Assembly: GCF_006740685.1 (NCBI RefSeq)
Contig: NZ_CP035425.1
Coordinates: forward strand, 659,687-723,686
Direction of reading: 5' to 3'
DNA length: 64,000 nt
Origin: Candidatus Nitrosopumilus sp. SW
GTDB lineage: Archaea; Thermoproteota; Nitrososphaeria; Nitrososphaerales; Nitrosopumilaceae
Shown: piece after piece, positions 8,441 to 17,317 of the stretch
Layout of the letters: every line of letters begins with the position of its first letter
Position numbering within the stretch: the stretch's first letter is position 1
Position numbers and translations under genes: made by a program
The notes under the pieces: model-generated
The model's input: only the letters and a program-made list of their open reading frames with translations
What the model was told of the DNA's origin: nothing
The model's database searches: none

Positions 8441-8984
8441 TTTCATTCACCTTTTTTTCAGTAAAAAACTTGTACGATAAGTCTTTCTTTGATATAATTG
8501 AAATTTCTAAAGGAAGTTTTATCTTAAAAGAAGGATCATTCCATTTGAATCCACGTGAATAGTCAGGCATATAATCTTGAGAGATTTGATAAGTCACTTC
8601 AGTATTATCGACTAAAGTTTGAAATCCATGTGCAAAGCCTTTTGGTATATACAACATTTTATTATTCTCAGATGAAAGATCAAATCCCTCCCATTGTTTA
8701 TAAGTTGAAGAGGAAGGTCTAATGTCAACTATGATATCAAAAATTTTGCCTTTACTACATCTAATTAATTTATCCTCATCATAAGGAGGGATTTGATAAT
8801 GCATTCCACGAAAAGTTCCTTTTTTCAGATTAAATGAAATGCTTCCTTGAGAAATGTTTGGGTTTAATCCTTTTTCTTCAAAAAGGTTTTTGTCCCAAAT
8901 TCGTGCAAAAAAACCACGTTCATCTTGAAATTTTTCGAGTTCTACGATAAATGATCCTTTAAGTTTTGTTTCTGTAAAAATCAA
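8433..8984 (-). CDS. rmlC: dTDP-4-dehydrorhamnose 3,5-epimerase family protein
   Basis: A cupin-fold sugar epimerase of 183 residues, the usual RmlC length. The motifs are FQDERGFFAR, KGTFRGMHYQ with the catalytic His, and PKGFAHGF. It inverts C3 and/or C5 of a 4-keto-6-deoxy sugar. Its place after rfbF-rfbG and a C-methyltransferase argues for a CDP-linked substrate here. The frame stays open upstream to 9077. I place the start at TTG 8984 because a GGAGGT Shine-Dalgarno lies about 9 bases upstream and the start overlaps the stop of the preceding gene by 4 bases (TTGA). This is the clearest Shine-Dalgarno plus TTG start in the window. Confidence 0.9.
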   Translation of the reverse strand: MIFTETKLKGSFIVELEKFQDERGFFARIWDKNLFEEKGLNPNISQGSISFNLKKGTFRGMHYQIPPYDEDKLIRCSKGKIFDIIVDIRPSSSTYKQWEGFDLSSENNKMLYIPKGFAHGFQTLVDNTEVTYQISQDYMPDYSRGFKWNDPSFKIKLPLEISIISKKDLSYKFFTEKKVNENG

Positions 8985-9000
8985 AGTATTTTTACCTCCG
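8976..9000 (-). promoter_or_regulatory. Shine-Dalgarno with TTGA start/stop overlap for rmlC
   Basis: Reading leftward, GGAGGT (8993-8998 region) precedes TTG at 8984. The last bases of the upstream stop codon share TTGA with the start. This decides the rmlC start and shows that leadered, coupled translation exists beside leaderless starts. Confidence 0.6.
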
Positions 9001-10210
9001 GTATAGGAACCACAAATCTTCCTCCCCATTCTTTGATAAAATCCATTTGTTTGACAACCTCTTCTTGTAAATTCCAAGGCAAAATTATTACATAGTCAGG
9101 TTTAGTTTTTTGAATTTCATCAGGAGATTTTATTAAAATATGTGTACCTGGTAGGTATAATCCTTGTTTGTAGGGACTACGATCAACTACATAATCAATA
9201 TAATCTAATCCTATTTTACAATAATTTAACATAGTATTACCTTTTGCAGCAGCACCATAACAAACAATTTTTTTGTTTCTATTCTTTACAGAAGATACAA
9301 AATCTAATAATTGTTTTTTTATTTTTTCAATTTTTTTTTGAAAATTTGTATAGGTAGAAATTTTTGTGATGCCAAATTCTATTTCTTTGTCCAAAAGTTT
9401 TTTTACATTATTATTGATAATATGGTTTGAATTTTCAATATGGGTGGCATAAATTCTTAAGGACCCACCATGTGTATTTAATTCATCAACATCAAATATT
9501 TTCAAATTGTGTTTCTCAAAAATTTTGACTGCAGTATAAAGTGAAATATATGAAAAGTGTTCATGATAAATGGTATCAAATTGGTTTTTATCTATTAATT
9601 GCATTAAGTGTGGAAATTCCATAGTAATAATTCCATTTGGTTTAAGTAAGATTTTCATTCCTTCAACAAAATTATTAATATTTGGAACATGAGCTAAAAC
9701 ATTATTCCCAAGTAAAAGATCAGCTTTTTGATTTTTGGCAGATAATTCTTTTGCAACATCTATATCAAAGAATTTTACCATAGTTTGAATACCTTTTTGT
9801 TTTGCTATATTTGCAATATTTTCTGCAGGTTCTATTCCCATACAAGGAATATTTTTATTTTTAAAATTTTGAAGTAAATAGCCATCATTACTTGCAATTT
9901 CTATAACAAAACTATTCTCATCAAGTTCAAATCTATCTGTAATTTGCTCAACATATTCTAGTGCATGTTTCATCCAAGTTTCTGAATAAGATGAGAAATA
10001 TGCATAATCACTAAAAATTTTATCTGGACTGTTAAATTCCTCTAATTGTACTAAAAAACAATTTTTGCATACATATGCATGTAAAGGAAATATTGGTTCT
10101 TTCTCAGTTAATCTAGATTTCTTTAAAAAAGAATTTGAGAGTGGGGATGTACCAAGATCTGCAAAGGTTACTTCCAAATATTCATTACAAAATCTACATT
10201 TTTTTTCCAT
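8981..10210 (-). CDS. NDP-sugar C-methyltransferase (NovU/TylC3-like)
   Basis: A 409-residue three-part methyltransferase. The N-terminal zinc-binding domain shows CRFC at 5-8 and CKNC near 48. The central SAM-binding domain shows VIEIASNDGYLL and LLGNNVLAHVPN. The C-terminal domain shows IVCYGAAAKGNTMLNY and ends ILPWNLQEE. This is the architecture of sugar C-methyltransferases such as TylC3 and NovU. In this operon it would add a methyl branch, most likely at C3, to CDP-4-keto-6-deoxyglucose. A paralogue with the same architecture lies at 17314. It starts 5 bases after the rfbG stop; its own stop overlaps the rmlC start. Confidence 0.88.
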   Translation of the reverse strand: MEKKCRFCNEYLEVTFADLGTSPLSNSFLKKSRLTEKEPIFPLHAYVCKNCFLVQLEEFNSPDKIFSDYAYFSSYSETWMKHALEYVEQITDRFELDENSFVIEIASNDGYLLQNFKNKNIPCMGIEPAENIANIAKQKGIQTMVKFFDIDVAKELSAKNQKADLLLGNNVLAHVPNINNFVEGMKILLKPNGIITMEFPHLMQLIDKNQFDTIYHEHFSYISLYTAVKIFEKHNLKIFDVDELNTHGGSLRIYATHIENSNHIINNNVKKLLDKEIEFGITKISTYTNFQKKIEKIKKQLLDFVSSVKNRNKKIVCYGAAAKGNTMLNYCKIGLDYIDYVVDRSPYKQGLYLPGTHILIKSPDEIQKTKPDYVIILPWNLQEEVVKQMDFIKEWGGRFVVPIPEVKIL

Positions 10211-10215
10211 AATAA

Positions 10216-11271
10216 TTACATCGAATCAAAATCATCTATTTGTTTTTCTGAAATTTGTTTCATGTCACTTTGTTTTTTGTATTCTTTATACCAATCTACA
10301 GTCAATTGAAGCATTTTTTCTATGTCAATTTTTGGTTTCCAACCTAGAATTGTTTGTGATTTGGTACAATCTAATTTCAGAGTCTTTGCCTCATGAGGAT
10401 TCTCAGATTTTTCTAAAGATATCTTACATTTTTTTCCATATATTTCTGAGATTTTATCTATTATCCAAGAAACTTTTTTTCCTTGTTCATTTGGGCCAAA
10501 ATTCCAAGCTTGTGCAAACCTAGGACCATCCAACCACATTTTTTCAGCAAGTAAAAGATATCCACTTAAAGGTTCAAAAACATGTTGCCACGGTCTAACA
10601 GCATGAAGATTACGAATTTTTACTTCCTTGTTATTGAGAAGTGATTGCATTAGATCGGGAATTAATCGATCTTTTGCCCAATCACCTCCACCAATTACAT
10701 TACCTGCTCTAACTGATGCCAAAGCGATTTTATGATTATCTGATTGAAAAAAGGAATTCCTAAATGCTGTTGTAACTAGTTCTGAACATCCTTTACTACT
10801 GCTATATGGATCATACCCTCCTAAAGCATCTTCTTCTGTATAGCCTCTATCAAATTCTTTGTTGTCATAACATTTGTCACTGGTAACATTAATGATTAAT
10901 CGGGTTTTTTTATTCTCTCGTAGTGCATCGAACAAATTTACAGTTCCCATCACATTAGTTTCATACGTTTCTCTTGGATTTGTATATGACATTCTAACTA
11001 GAGACTGTGCTGCCATATGAAAAATGATCTCAGGATTTGTTTTTTTTATGACATTACTAACTTCGTCAAAATTTCTTATATCGCCTTCAATAGAATTTAT
11101 TCCATTTTTAACATCAGCTAATTCAAATAAGCTAGGGGTTGTTGGAATATCATTTGAAAATCCAGTTATTTTTGCACCCATTTTTTTTAGCCATAATGTT
11201 AACCAGCTACCCTTGAATCCTGTATGTCCTGTTAAAAGAACAGTTTTTTCTTTCCAAAATTCTTTATTCAT
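10216..11271 (-). CDS. rfbG: CDP-glucose 4,6-dehydratase
   Basis: About 351 residues of the extended SDR fold. It converts CDP-glucose to CDP-4-keto-6-deoxyglucose, the branch point for CDP-deoxysugars. Seen: EKTVLLTGHTGFKGSWL, where the GFKGSW sequence is distinctive for RfbG, then HMAAQSLVRMSY, and the catalytic YDPYSSSKG (Tyr-x3-Lys). A longer frame to 11307 exists, but the ATG at 11271 shares its A with the TAA stop of rfbF and starts directly with MNKEFWKEK, as in the family. It is coupled to rfbF. Confidence 0.93.
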   Translation of the reverse strand: MNKEFWKEKTVLLTGHTGFKGSWLTLWLKKMGAKITGFSNDIPTTPSLFELADVKNGINSIEGDIRNFDEVSNVIKKTNPEIIFHMAAQSLVRMSYTNPRETYETNVMGTVNLFDALRENKKTRLIINVTSDKCYDNKEFDRGYTEEDALGGYDPYSSSKGCSELVTTAFRNSFFQSDNHKIALASVRAGNVIGGGDWAKDRLIPDLMQSLLNNKEVKIRNLHAVRPWQHVFEPLSGYLLLAEKMWLDGPRFAQAWNFGPNEQGKKVSWIIDKISEIYGKKCKISLEKSENPHEAKTLKLDCTKSQTILGWKPKIDIEKMLQLTVDWYKEYKKQSDMKQISEKQIDDFDSM

Positions 11272-12038
11272 TACCAATTCTTCCAAGGAGCTTTTCCGGA
11301 ATTCCATAAATTTTCCAGATGAGTTTTATCACGTAAGGTATCAAGTGGTTGCCAAAATGTATTATGTCTATACGCAGATAATTGTCCTTCTTCTGCTAGT
11401 TTCTCTAAAGGTTGTCTTTCCCAAATGGTTAGATCATCATCAATATAATCAAAAATTTTAGGTTCTAAAACAAAAAATCCCCCATTAATCCAATTTCCAT
11501 CCCCAGCAGGTTTTTCTTTAAAATTAGTAATTTTATTTCCGCTAATATCTAAAGTTCCAAATCGTCCTGGTGGTTGTACAGCGGTCACAGTTGCAGAGGT
11601 TTTAGAATTATTATGAAAATCAATTAATTTTGAGAGATCAATATCACTTACTCCATCACCATAAGTGAAACAGAATGTTTCGTTATTTACAAAATCTTTT
11701 ACTCTTTTTAGACGGCCTCCTGTCATAGTTTCTAGACCAGTATCAACTAGAGTTACTAACCAAGGTTCTGCTGATTTACGATGTACCTCCATTTTATTAT
11801 TTTTCATATCAAAAGTAACATCAGAGGTATGCAAAAAATAATTGGCAAAATATTCTTTTACCATGTATCCTTTATAACCACAACAAATTACGAAATCATT
11901 CAGTCCATATGACGAATACATTTTCATTATATGCCATAGAATTGGTTTCCCTCCAATTTCGATCATGGGTTTTGGTTTTAAGTGAGTTTCTTCACTTATT
12001 CTTGTTCCCAAACCTCCAGCTAAAATTACTACTTTCAT
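11271..12038 (-). CDS. rfbF: glucose-1-phosphate cytidylyltransferase
   Basis: About 255 residues. It makes CDP-glucose from CTP and glucose-1-phosphate, the first step of the operon. The N-terminus MKVVILAGGLGTRI with ETHLKPKPMIEIGGKP is the nucleotidyltransferase signature; CCGYKGYMVKEYF and FTYGDGVSD are typical of RfbF. The length matches the family (about 257). An in-frame GTG exists 9 bases upstream (12047), but the ATG at 12038 fits the family N-terminus. The 80 bases upstream are very AT-rich and should hold the promoter of the leftward operon. Confidence 0.93.
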   Translation of the reverse strand: MKVVILAGGLGTRISEETHLKPKPMIEIGGKPILWHIMKMYSSYGLNDFVICCGYKGYMVKEYFANYFLHTSDVTFDMKNNKMEVHRKSAEPWLVTLVDTGLETMTGGRLKRVKDFVNNETFCFTYGDGVSDIDLSKLIDFHNNSKTSATVTAVQPPGRFGTLDISGNKITNFKEKPAGDGNWINGGFFVLEPKIFDYIDDDLTIWERQPLEKLAEEGQLSAYRHNTFWQPLDTLRDKTHLENLWNSGKAPWKNW

Positions 12039-12126
12039 AGAATACACTTTTGTAATTCTTTATGTATTAATTCATTTATTAAATTTAATAATTTATCAAG
12101 AATTTAAAAATAGATACAGGTATAAA

Positions 12127-13140
12127 TCAATTTTTTTCAGTAATTACTACTTTTTTGCCTTTTTTGCTACTTAATTCAATTGCATCTAAAACATTAAGAA
12201 TTTGAAGATCTTGTTCCAAACTAAATGGATATTTCTGTTTTCGTTTAACAGCTAACAAAAAATTTTTCATTTCTTTTTCATATATATTTTCAGGAGGAGT
12301 ATTTCCTAGATAACCAGAAGCTACTTTACCCGTATCTAATTTCTTTATGTTCCATTTTTTTCCAGTATTAACTTGAATAGTTCCTTTCTTGAAATCACAC
12401 AAAATTACACCTTTTTCACCTATTAATCTTGTTTCACGAAAACTTGGTTCTGATATCACATCGAAAATAAAATTTCCAATAATTCCATTTTTAAAATTTG
12501 CATGAATTTGATAGATATCATCAATATCAACATCCAAATTAGAAACTTTTTGTACACTAGATGACACAGAGATTATTTTAGAAAAAAGATAAAACAACCA
12601 ATTTAATTCAAATGGAACGAGTTCTTTTGCACCACCAGTTTCTTTTTTAGAAACAAAGAAATTTTTGTAATTTTCCCAAGGGTGCCAAGATTTTAAATTT
12701 TGACCATTATAGTGATGAATTTCAAATATTTTTCCAATTTTTTTCTTTTTCAAAAGTTTTTCTAATTCAGAAACTATTGGGTGATATCGCATTGTACATG
12801 ATGGTGCAGCAATAATTTTTTTTCCTTTAATTTTTTTGATAATTTGTTTGACATGAGATGATGAGTGATTCAATTCCATAAAAAAATCAATATTATTTTT
12901 TATTGCTAACAATGCATATTTCAAATGTAAATCGGGTGGTGTTGAAATTATTATGGCATTTGGATGTTGAGAAATAGCATGATCAATATTATCAAAAGTT
13001 TCAATTTTGTATTTTTTAAAAGATTCATCACGTCTAATTTTCTGTGGATCATAGCCTAATATGCCAAAATTACCTAATTTTTTTAAATTTCTGATTCTTC
13101 GTTTTCCCATAGAACCAAGACCAACGATTAGGATTTTCAA
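12127..13140 (-). CDS. Gfo/Idh/MocA family oxidoreductase
   Basis: A 337-residue NAD(P)-dependent sugar oxidoreductase. The Rossmann domain starts KILIVGLGSMGKRR. Other family marks are IISTPPDLHLKYALLAI and the EKP-equivalent region around MELNHSS, which is altered from the usual cEKP. So the usual catalytic Lys is not seen in its normal place, and the product is uncertain. The C-terminal alpha/beta domain begins near residue 125. It lies 1 base after the SpsF-like gene, so the two are co-transcribed. It may oxidise or reduce a sugar used in the nonulosonic-acid-like branch. Confidence 0.82.
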   Translation of the reverse strand: MKILIVGLGSMGKRRIRNLKKLGNFGILGYDPQKIRRDESFKKYKIETFDNIDHAISQHPNAIIISTPPDLHLKYALLAIKNNIDFFMELNHSSSHVKQIIKKIKGKKIIAAPSCTMRYHPIVSELEKLLKKKKIGKIFEIHHYNGQNLKSWHPWENYKNFFVSKKETGGAKELVPFELNWLFYLFSKIISVSSSVQKVSNLDVDIDDIYQIHANFKNGIIGNFIFDVISEPSFRETRLIGEKGVILCDFKKGTIQVNTGKKWNIKKLDTGKVASGYLGNTPPENIYEKEMKNFLLAVKRKQKYPFSLEQDLQILNVLDAIELSSKKGKKVVITEKN

Positions 13141-13141
13141 A

Positions 13142-13912
13142 TTATTTTTGCACTCCTGTTTGTTTTAATGTCAAATCAGTCATTTTGGCTCCAAAATTTT
13201 TTTTCCATCTTTCATCAACTCCATCAATAATTTTTATTAAATCTGGATGTTTCTCAAATAAAATCAGAATATCATTTAAATGAAAATCGTTTCCCAAATA
13301 ACCAAAAATTCTTTTGGCTAATTCATAATCTTCCTCATAGTCAAGAGTCAAACGAAGTTTTTTATTAAAAACCAAATTTTTGTCAGGTTGAAGATATCGA
13401 CAATTAAAAATATTAGTTTTGGTAAAAAATTCTCTATAACCAGTTTCAGTATTTTTAGAGATTTTTATTCTACAAATTTTTTCTAATGCATCTCTAGCAA
13501 CACCAACAGGAATGAATCCATGTGGAAATCCAGTATCAGTGATAAAATCAGCATTTGTTTTTTCAAATTCTTCAATCACCTTATCTACAAAATGAGGATC
13601 AGTGTAAATATCATCACCATCTACAACCACAGCAAAATCAGTTTCAAAAAAAATTGCAGCATCTCGTAAACGTATTAAAATATCGTGTTCACTACCTCTA
13701 AAATATTTGATATTTTTTTCATCTAAGAATGATACTAAAGGATCATCACTTTTTTTTTCAGTAGTACAAACAACTAGATTTTGTGTTTTTGTAGATTTTT
13801 GAAGACGATTCAATAGATATTGGATGATTGGTTGGTTGTCAATTAATTTCATAGCTTTTTTGGGTAATCGAGAACTATCTAATCTAACTAACAAAAATAT
13901 ACCGTAATTCAT
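13142..13912 (-). CDS. SpsF-like acylneuraminate-type cytidylyltransferase
   Basis: A 256-residue nucleotidyltransferase of the SpsF/NeuA/KdsB-like group. It probably transfers CMP to a keto-acid sugar or similar monosaccharide. Seen: LVRLDSSRLPKKAMKLI (the RxxSxRLPxK signature), VCTTEKKSDD and the metal-binding VVDGDD. SpsF proteins usually sit beside NeuB-type synthases, and one is found at 18583 in the same direction. Together they would make a CMP-activated nonulosonic-acid-like sugar. Its promoter is probably within 13913-13958. Confidence 0.82.
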   Translation of the reverse strand: MNYGIFLLVRLDSSRLPKKAMKLIDNQPIIQYLLNRLQKSTKTQNLVVCTTEKKSDDPLVSFLDEKNIKYFRGSEHDILIRLRDAAIFFETDFAVVVDGDDIYTDPHFVDKVIEEFEKTNADFITDTGFPHGFIPVGVARDALEKICRIKISKNTETGYREFFTKTNIFNCRYLQPDKNLVFNKKLRLTLDYEEDYELAKRIFGYLGNDFHLNDILILFEKHPDLIKIIDGVDERWKKNFGAKMTDLTLKQTGVQK

Positions 13913-13958
13913 TATTAATCATCATAAATAGTTAATAAAAAAATTATTCTTAAAAACC

Positions 13959-14933
13959 TCAAAACACATGTTCATTAATTAGTTTGATGTCACTATCAAC
14001 CATCATTTCGATTAGTTTTTTAAAAGTTATAGATGGTTTCCAGCCTAATTCTTTTTCAGCTTTAGTTGCATCTCCAACCAAATCATCAATATCCTGAGGT
14101 CTGAAATATTTTTTATCAATCTCAACAAAGTCTTTCCAATCACCTAAGCCAGAATAATCAAAGGCATAGTCTAAAAAATCTTTTACAGAATGAGATTCTC
14201 CTGTAGCAACTACATAATCAGATGATTTATCTTGTTGTAACATTTGCCACATAGCTTTGACATAATCACCTGCAAAACCCCAATCTCTTTTAGCATCAAT
14301 ATTGCCTAAAAATAATTTTTTGTCATACCCTAATTTGATTCGAGCAATGTTATGTGTAATCTTTCTTGTAACAAATTCTAATCCTCTTAATGGACTCTCA
14401 TGATTGAATAAAATTCCACAAGTAGCAAAAAGACCATATGCTTCTCTATAGTGTTGCGCAGTTTTATGAGCAAAGACTTTGGAAACACCATAAGGACTAG
14501 CAGGATTCATCCTTGAAAATTCATTTTTTATTTCATTAGAATTTCCAAACATTTCACTAGATGATGCTTGATATATCTTAGTATGATTACTTGATTCTTT
14601 AACAGTTTCAAAAACACTCAACGCACCAGTAGCATTTACATTTGTTGTAAGAATAGGTTGATCAAATGAAATTCCAACAAAGGATTGTGCAGCAAGATTA
14701 TACAATTCATCAGGTTGAGTTTCTTTAATTACTTTATTGATGGATATTGGATCTGTCAAATCTAATTTAACAAGATTGATTTTATCTAAAATATCAAAAT
14801 ATTCTAATCGTTCAAACAAGCGATGACTAGTTCGACGAAAACTTCCATATACATTATAGCCTTTTTTAAGTAAAAAATCTGCTAAATAACTTCCATCTTG
14901 TCCTGTTACTCCTAAAATAAGTGCAGATTTCAT
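13959..14933 (-). CDS. gmd: GDP-mannose 4,6-dehydratase family protein
   Basis: A 324-residue extended SDR. It converts GDP-mannose (or a related NDP-hexose) to the 4-keto-6-deoxy form. Strong marks are LGVTGQDGSYLADFLL, RRTSHRL, NLAAQSFVGISF, ASSSEMFGN, the catalytic YGVSK and the signature HESPLRGLEFVTRKI. The length is slightly below bacterial Gmd. The ATG at 14933 overlaps the TGA stop of the preceding gene by 4 bases. No typical GDP-fucose synthase follows, so the keto sugar may be handled by the Gfo/Idh proteins or by genes elsewhere. Confidence 0.88.
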   Translation of the reverse strand: MKSALILGVTGQDGSYLADFLLKKGYNVYGSFRRTSHRLFERLEYFDILDKINLVKLDLTDPISINKVIKETQPDELYNLAAQSFVGISFDQPILTTNVNATGALSVFETVKESSNHTKIYQASSSEMFGNSNEIKNEFSRMNPASPYGVSKVFAHKTAQHYREAYGLFATCGILFNHESPLRGLEFVTRKITHNIARIKLGYDKKLFLGNIDAKRDWGFAGDYVKAMWQMLQQDKSSDYVVATGESHSVKDFLDYAFDYSGLGDWKDFVEIDKKYFRPQDIDDLVGDATKAEKELGWKPSITFKKLIEMMVDSDIKLINEHVF

Positions 14934-15751
14934 TGTACTAACAATCCATTTTCAATTAGCTTATCTAAAAAGTATCTGAACCCTTTTCCACCTTGTTCAT
15001 GTCCTTTCCACACTTCTATAGCAAAACTTCTATTCTCAAGTTTATTCAGTATAGGAATTACTTTATCAAATGGTAAATCACCTTCACCAAATTGTAATCC
15101 TTCACCTTCAGGTCCCTCAGCATCTGAAAGATGATAATGCATTGCAAAATCCTTAATTTTGTTTAATTCATCTATTAAAGATAAACCCACTTTATTACAA
15201 TATAATTGAGAATGGCATAAATCGAAACAAACGTTAAGGTTTGTTTCAGTACAATATTTTATTAAATCTTCAGACTCTAAAAAGATATTACTATTCCATC
15301 TACCTCCATAAAACCATCCATATGGAGGCATATTTTCAAGTAGGAAATTTACTCCAGAGATTTCTAATTGCTTAACTGAATCAACAACCATATTTTTCAT
15401 TTTTTGAATATTATCTGTGGAAAGATTTTCAAGAGAATACCCACCAGGATGTACAATAATGCTTGGTTTACCTTTAAAATTTTCCCCTAACTGAATTGTT
15501 TTGTCAATCGCTTTTTGAACTAACTGAATACTAGTTTCTTTTGAATGAATTTGGTTTGTTTCCTCTAAAGCAACCAAATCAACAATTTTTCTATTAAAAT
15601 ATTCATAACAATGTACGATTAATTGTTGATCAAAATTTGAATCCAATTCAAGTTCTAAATCACTATCAGAAAAATGAAATTCCAATATTTTTGGATCGAA
15701 TTTTAACATATCCATAACATCATGTTTACGAACTTTCATGCCTAGAATCAT
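14930..15751 (-). CDS. sugar phosphate isomerase/epimerase (AP endonuclease 2 fold)
   Basis: A 273-residue TIM-barrel protein of the xylose-isomerase-like/AP endonuclease family 2 group. Metal-ligand candidates are LLENMPPYG (Glu), CFDLCHSQL (Asp, His), HYHLSDAEG (His, Asp) and FAIEVWKGHE (Glu). The substrate is unknown; in this setting a sugar epimerase or isomerase is more likely than a DNA-repair enzyme. Two starts are possible, at 15751 and 15739. The 4-base overlap with gmd shows that both are translated from one mRNA. Confidence 0.75.
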   Translation of the reverse strand: MILGMKVRKHDVMDMLKFDPKILEFHFSDSDLELELDSNFDQQLIVHCYEYFNRKIVDLVALEETNQIHSKETSIQLVQKAIDKTIQLGENFKGKPSIIVHPGGYSLENLSTDNIQKMKNMVVDSVKQLEISGVNFLLENMPPYGWFYGGRWNSNIFLESEDLIKYCTETNLNVCFDLCHSQLYCNKVGLSLIDELNKIKDFAMHYHLSDAEGPEGEGLQFGEGDLPFDKVIPILNKLENRSFAIEVWKGHEQGGKGFRYFLDKLIENGLLVQ

Positions 15752-15872
15752 TTTAACAAAAATACTTTAAACTACATTTTATTGAATGTTATCAAAAAAA
15801 TAACTAATGTTCAGAAATACATAGTTAAAATAGCGTAAAAAATTTTTATGAGGATAAATCAGGCAAATAAAC

Positions 15873-16265
15873 ATGGAAATTATAAAAATTAAACCAGCTT
15901 TTGAAGATGAACGGGGTTCAATTTGGGACTTTTTAACGGATGAAACTGTGCACCATATAGGATTTTTAATTAGTAAAAAAGGTTCAATTAGAGGAAAGCA
16001 TTTTCACAAAGAGCAAAAACAATACACACTTGTACAAAATGGAAAAATCAAAGTTACCATAAAAAATCTTCAAGACAATAATTCAGAGGTAGAAACAAAA
16101 GAATTGAATAAGATGGACATGGTTTTCTTTCCACCATACATGTACCATTCTATTGAAGCACTTGAAGATTCTGAATGTTTGATCTTTACATCTAAAAGTA
16201 GAAAAGGTTCTGGTTACGAAGAAGATACGTTTAGAATTGAAGATATCAATTCATTTAAGATTTAA
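15873..16265 (+). CDS. cupin-domain sugar isomerase/epimerase-like protein
   Basis: A 130-residue single cupin. Seen: FEDERGSIWDF near the N-terminus as in WxcM/RmlC-type sugar enzymes, then the metal-binding GSIRGKHFHKEQKQYT (two His and a Glu/Gln) and a second motif PPYMYHSIEAL. Members of this group act on keto intermediates of nucleotide sugars or bind metal. It faces away from the leftward genes and heads a short two-gene rightward unit with the Gfo/Idh gene at 16319. The reaction is unknown. Confidence 0.78.
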   Translation: MEIIKIKPAFEDERGSIWDFLTDETVHHIGFLISKKGSIRGKHFHKEQKQYTLVQNGKIKVTIKNLQDNNSEVETKELNKMDMVFFPPYMYHSIEALEDSECLIFTSKSRKGSGYEEDTFRIEDINSFKI

Positions 16266-16318
16266 TCAAATTGATTCAATTGATATAGTAATAATTCATA
16301 ACGGATTATGAAAGTAAA

Positions 16319-17317
16319 ATGAATTCTAAAATACGATTCGGAGTTATTGGATGCTCATCTATTGCAATGAAATCAGCCATTCCAGCAATTATTGATGGAA
16401 AAAATTCAACATTGAAAATGATTGGTAGTAGATCAATTACAAAAGCTAGAAAATTTGCAAAAAAATTTTCTTGTTCAGAATTTGGGAATTATGAAGATGT
16501 ATTAAAAAATGATAATGTTGATGCAGTATACATTTCATTACCAATGAATTTGCATGAAAAGTGGGCAATAAAAGCGGCCAAATCAGGAAAACATGTACTA
16601 TGCGAAAAATCAGCAGTTTTATCACATAATTCTGCTAAAAAAGTCATAGCTGAATGTAAAAAGAATAATGTTAGAATTATGGAAAATTTTATTTTTAAAT
16701 TTCATCCTCAACATAAAAAAATTTTAGAACTTATTGCAAAAAATACTATTGGTGATATTCATACTATTTCTGCAAAATATGGATTTAATTTTTCACATAT
16801 CACAAAAAATTTTAGATTTAATAAAAAACTTGGAGGGGGCTCATTAAATGATGTTGGATGTTATTTAATTTCAGCATGTATCTTTATCTTTAAAGATATT
16901 CCAGTATCAGTATGCTGTAATTTAGATATTGATAAAAAATCAAAAATCGATATTAGAGGTAACATATTGTTAACTTTTCCAAATAATAAAACTGGATTAT
17001 TATCATTTGGTTACGATAATTATTTTCAATCTACATATGAGATATGGGGAACAAAGGGAATCATAAAATCTGAACGGGCATTTAATGTTACAAAAAATAT
17101 GAAAACAGTAATTAATTTATTCCAAAATGACAAAATTAAAAAAATTACAATTCCTCCAGCAAATCAATTTCAGTTAGCAATTGAACATTTCTGTACTACA
17201 ATACAAAAGAATGTAATCACAGATAATTTTGAAAAGGATATTCTTGATCAGGCATTAATAATGGATGTAATTAGAAAAGCGTCAGCAAGAAATTCATTTA
17301 TGAAAATAAAAAGTTAA
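16319..17317 (+). CDS. Gfo/Idh/MocA family oxidoreductase
   Basis: A 332-residue NAD(P)-dependent oxidoreductase. The N-terminal Rossmann part is FGVIGCSSIAMKSAI. Catalytic-region motifs are YISLPMNLHEKWAIKAA and VLCEKSAVLS, with the conserved Glu-Lys of the family. The C-terminal domain carries GGSLNDVGCYLIS, like glucose-fructose oxidoreductases (GGGxLxDxGcY). It probably oxidises or reduces a free or nucleotide-linked sugar. It ends convergently with the methyltransferase at 17314, the two stop codons sharing TTAA. Confidence 0.88.
   Translation: MNSKIRFGVIGCSSIAMKSAIPAIIDGKNSTLKMIGSRSITKARKFAKKFSCSEFGNYEDVLKNDNVDAVYISLPMNLHEKWAIKAAKSGKHVLCEKSAVLSHNSAKKVIAECKKNNVRIMENFIFKFHPQHKKILELIAKNTIGDIHTISAKYGFNFSHITKNFRFNKKLGGGSLNDVGCYLISACIFIFKDIPVSVCCNLDIDKKSKIDIRGNILLTFPNNKTGLLSFGYDNYFQSTYEIWGTKGIIKSERAFNVTKNMKTVINLFQNDKIKKITIPPANQFQLAIEHFCTTIQKNVITDNFEKDILDQALIMDVIRKASARNSFMKIKS

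Noticed and set aside
9000-9077. Upstream extension of rmlC to 9077
   Set aside because: Overlaps the C-methyltransferase end; SD plus TTG at 8984 gives the family length.
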